The notes under the pieces are model-generated. The model made no database searches. It saw nothing but the letters and a program-made list of their open reading frames with translations, and was not told the origin of the DNA. A stretch of DNA of 64,000 bases from an uncultured Barnesiella sp. (GTDB lineage: Bacteria; Bacteroidota; Bacteroidia; Bacteroidales; Barnesiellaceae_A), in the NCBI GenBank assembly GCA_944321085.1, contig CALUJY010000002.1, forward strand, positions 124,001-188,000, given 5' to 3'. Below are positions 62,005-64,000 of the stretch, piece by piece. The first letter of the stretch is position 1. The number at the start of each line of letters is the position of its first letter. The position numbers were made by a program, and so were the translations under genes.

Positions 62005-63450
62005 TTAAAACATAGTACGAATACCATCAAAATATTTCAGTATCAAGTAGGAATGACCGCCGATAAATAGAGCAATCAATACTATTGCAAAATATATCAC
62101 TGCAAAAATGGCCAATTGTCGTTGCTCATCCTGCTTAAATCGGAAATTATTAATAACATATCCGCCAAGCACTGTAAGAAATGGTACAAAACAGAATGCA
62201 TATCTCGATACTGTTCCTCCCGTGATGAAAGCCGGTACACAATATGCCATTGCCGCAGCCAGTGCAAACATAGACAATCTTATTCCACCCTTGCGGAACC
62301 AATAGAAAACGAAAAAGGCTACTATGGGAACAGCTGCTGCATACCATAAATAACTCTGACGTACATACCATGTCGAGAGCGGTAATCCAGCTTGCGGGGC
62401 AACTGTCTCAAATGGGAATGGTATCATGAATTGCACCACTATGCAGATGGGCAATAAGATGAATCGGAGCCATAAAGGATATGTATGGTACGGTCCTATG
62501 ATATACTCATACGGGAGCTGGCTGTTACCATCTATATACTCTACCGAATGATGCGGATGTACGTATATTTTCACAAAATCATTCGTACCCCAATAACTCA
62601 TTGTAACAGAGCCTATCCATATAAATGCTATTATTGTAATAACGATGGCTACAATAGGTTTTATATCTTCTTTCTTGAAACGGGGCAAATATACTGCTGC
62701 AACAAAGATGAACAATACATATAAATAAGTAACACGCATAGTAGCCAATATGATGATACCTATCGCTAATAATGCTCCATATTTCTTGCATTTGTACTTG
62801 TCGCGTAGTGCATAGAGCCCGCATATCGCCGATACCAATCCGAATATGATAAATGGTTCTTTCGATAGAATAGTAGCCGTGGCAAGAATGCTGGGTATGA
62901 ATGCAATAAGACACATCGCGTACCCACCGATTTTAGTTGCTTCTTGATTGCTGGGCAGTATAAATGAAACAGTCCGGGCAATAAGCACCATACTGCATAG
63001 CAACAGAAATATATTGAATATCATGGGATATGCTATGTCGGTAATACCTGCTTTCACCCAAAGAGCCAAGAACAACGGGTAACCCATATACGAGACTACG
63101 GGCGAGTTAGCACTGACCGTCCCGTTGGCTACATCGCGCGACATTTCATAAAATGCCCGCGCATCATTGAGCAAATGAGGAAATTCGGGAGTACCTAATC
63201 GTGTAACAGATTGCCAATAATTCAGTATAAAGAAAATCGACATTGAAAAGAACGCTATGCACAACGCAATATGCCCCGACGTCGTATAATACGACGAGTT
63301 TTTATATATGTAGCGGGGTATGATAAAGGCTATCATCAATGCGATCCACAATAACAACCCTTTGACTTTAAGGAATATTAGCAGAGGTATCAATATGAGC
63401 CCTGCCATCAACAATATATCGCGATTCTTTATGTTATGGAATAGCTTCAC
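62005..63450 (-). CDS. Polytopic membrane protein, GT-C-like or O-antigen-ligase-like
   Basis: 481 aa with 10-12 hydrophobic helices (LLMAGLILIPLLIFLKV, HIALCIAFFSMSIFFIL, YPMIFNIFLLLCSMVLI, AIVITIIAFIWIG, AAVPIVAFFVFYWF, LAIFAVIYFAIVLIALFIG). A larger exported loop holds FPHLLNDARAFYEMSRDVANG and SPVVSYMGYPLFLALW, the latter resembling the GT-C family loop with an acidic pocket near the first loop (NDARAFYEM). Likely uses lipid-linked sugars for surface glycan assembly; exact role unknown. First of the two minus-strand glycan genes, with a -7 box TACATTTG (63480-63473) about 23 bp upstream. Confidence 0.75.
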   Translation of the reverse strand: MKLFHNIKNRDILLMAGLILIPLLIFLKVKGLLLWIALMIAFIIPRYIYKNSSYYTTSGHIALCIAFFSMSIFFILNYWQSVTRLGTPEFPHLLNDARAFYEMSRDVANGTVSANSPVVSYMGYPLFLALWVKAGITDIAYPMIFNIFLLLCSMVLIARTVSFILPSNQEATKIGGYAMCLIAFIPSILATATILSKEPFIIFGLVSAICGLYALRDKYKCKKYGALLAIGIIILATMRVTYLYVLFIFVAAVYLPRFKKEDIKPIVAIVITIIAFIWIGSVTMSYWGTNDFVKIYVHPHHSVEYIDGNSQLPYEYIIGPYHTYPLWLRFILLPICIVVQFMIPFPFETVAPQAGLPLSTWYVRQSYLWYAAAVPIVAFFVFYWFRKGGIRLSMFALAAAMAYCVPAFITGGTVSRYAFCFVPFLTVLGGYVINNFRFKQDEQRQLAIFAVIYFAIVLIALFIGGHSYLILKYFDGIRTMF

Positions 63451-63472
63451 GGAGAAAAATTTTAATTCATCA

Positions 63473-63582
63473 CAAATGTATAATATTTTGCTATAATGGG
63501 AACATTAAATATACTTAAAAATGAGAAGAGGCAAATTTCAGAAGGCAAAATATCAAGGAAAATAAAAATATATGTATATTTG
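63473..63582. promoter_or_regulatory. Divergent -7 boxes between the membrane protein gene and the DUF4493-like gene
   Basis: Minus strand TACATTTG (63480-63473) serves the membrane protein gene; plus strand TATATTTG (63575-63582) lies 61 bp before the lipoprotein ATG at 63644. I see no -33 TTTG at the right distance in either. Confidence 0.5.
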
Positions 63583-63643
63583 CAGCGGTTATTTTGTGAC
63601 TAAACTTTTATAAGATATCAGAAACTATCAAACCGAATTGGAT

Positions 63644-64000
63644 ATGAAACTAAGAACCTTCTCCATTCTTGGGCTTGTAGCGTGTTTGTGCATGTCGTGC
63701 TCTCAGGAAAAAGAGAATTCAGGTGTAGGATGTGGCAGTTTCGTGCTTACCCTTCATCCTGATTATGAAGTTATACCTGTCTTGCGAAGTTCTGATGCCG
63801 ACCCATCAGATGAAACGCCATCGACAGACGAGTTTGCCATCAGATTGACCAAAGAAGATGGAAGTTACAGTAAAGAGTGGAGCAGTATTGCCGATATGCC
63901 CGTAGATGCTACTTTCGATACGGGCAATTATACTCTCTATGCTTATTATGGCAGTTTGACAAACGAAGGTTTCGGTACGCCGTTTTATCAAGGCGAAACG
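63644..64000 (+). CDS. DUF4493-like lipoprotein, 5' part (runs off the window)
   Basis: 119 codons are in the window and the frame stays open at the edge. Lipoprotein signal (FSILGLVACLCMSCSQEKE, lipobox CMSC). Then GCGSFVLTLHPDYEVIPV, an Asp/Ser/Pro-rich linker, DEFAIRLTKEDGSYSKEWS, IADMPVDATFDTGNYTLYAYYG and NEGFGTPFYQGE, the order of DUF4493-type Bacteroidetes surface proteins with an Ig-like fold. Function unknown; likely surface-exposed. The C-terminal part lies beyond the window. Confidence 0.75.
   Translation, partial: MKLRTFSILGLVACLCMSCSQEKENSGVGCGSFVLTLHPDYEVIPVLRSSDADPSDETPSTDEFAIRLTKEDGSYSKEWSSIADMPVDATFDTGNYTLYAYYGSLTNEGFGTPFYQGET

Overview
The window is chromosomal DNA from a member of the Bacteroidales (Bacteroidota); I cannot fix the genus. 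Evidence: many Bacteroidetes-type -7 boxes (TAnnTTTG, several with a -33 TTG/TTTG 19-21 bp upstream), almost no Shine-Dalgarno sites, a FeoA-FeoB fusion with its Cys-rich partner, a type IX secretion (CHU_C) C-terminal domain, and Bacteroidetes-restricted families (DUF4827, DUF4923, DUF4493-like). Coding density is high and both strands are used. I see no phage, insertion sequence, CRISPR array or rRNA. One tRNA is present (Cys, GCA).

Layout. 1-3.7 kb: end of a metallophosphoesterase gene, then thrS-infC-rpmI-rplT. 3.9-9.1 kb: small membrane protein, MscS channel, C11 cysteine-peptidase lipoprotein, TPR protein and two related secreted proteins. 9.1-14.1 kb: small HTH regulator with a structured upstream region, a YfcE phosphodiesterase fused to an alarmone-hydrolase-like HD domain, lrgAB and a RecQ helicase. 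14.1-17.5 kb: rpsF-rpsR-rplI (minus) and MarR regulator-hydrolase-ybaK (plus). 17.5-24.1 kb: mazG-topB-nudix (minus) facing away from nrnA-like DHH-DUF4827-glmM (plus). 24.2-28.3 kb: an iron/redox operon (RIC-like hemerythrin, LuxR regulator with a degenerate receiver, FeoAB, Cys-rich FeoB partner), then tRNA-Cys. 28.4-34.5 kb: PI-PLC-like lipoprotein, HsdR_N-type protein, holA, outer-membrane barrel and LysM protein. 34.6-39.9 kb: CHU_C protein, lytic transglycosylase, uvrA. 40-45.3 kb: XRE regulator with a repeat-rich operator/promoter, pyrK-pyrD, a THUMP-like methyltransferase and a frameshifted Cys-rich secreted protein. 45.3-52.1 kb: TetR-controlled tripartite RND efflux operon ending in a PII-like gene. 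52.2-57.6 kb: malic enzyme, a prolyl oligopeptidase split by an in-frame TAG, and a DUF4923 protein. 58-64 kb: polysaccharide genes (CapD-like, GT4, membrane protein), crcB under a fluoride riboswitch, and the start of a DUF4493-like lipoprotein.

Most of the window is housekeeping: translation, nucleotide metabolism, DNA repair and envelope maintenance. The most unusual parts are the YfcE-HD fusion, the hemerythrin/pseudo-receiver/FeoAB operon with a palindrome over its promoter, two HTH-associated promoters bracketed by perfect 11-bp inverted repeats, the fluoride riboswitch, a candidate structured RNA before rplT, and two broken genes (frameshift at about 44.9 kb, nonsense codon at 54963).
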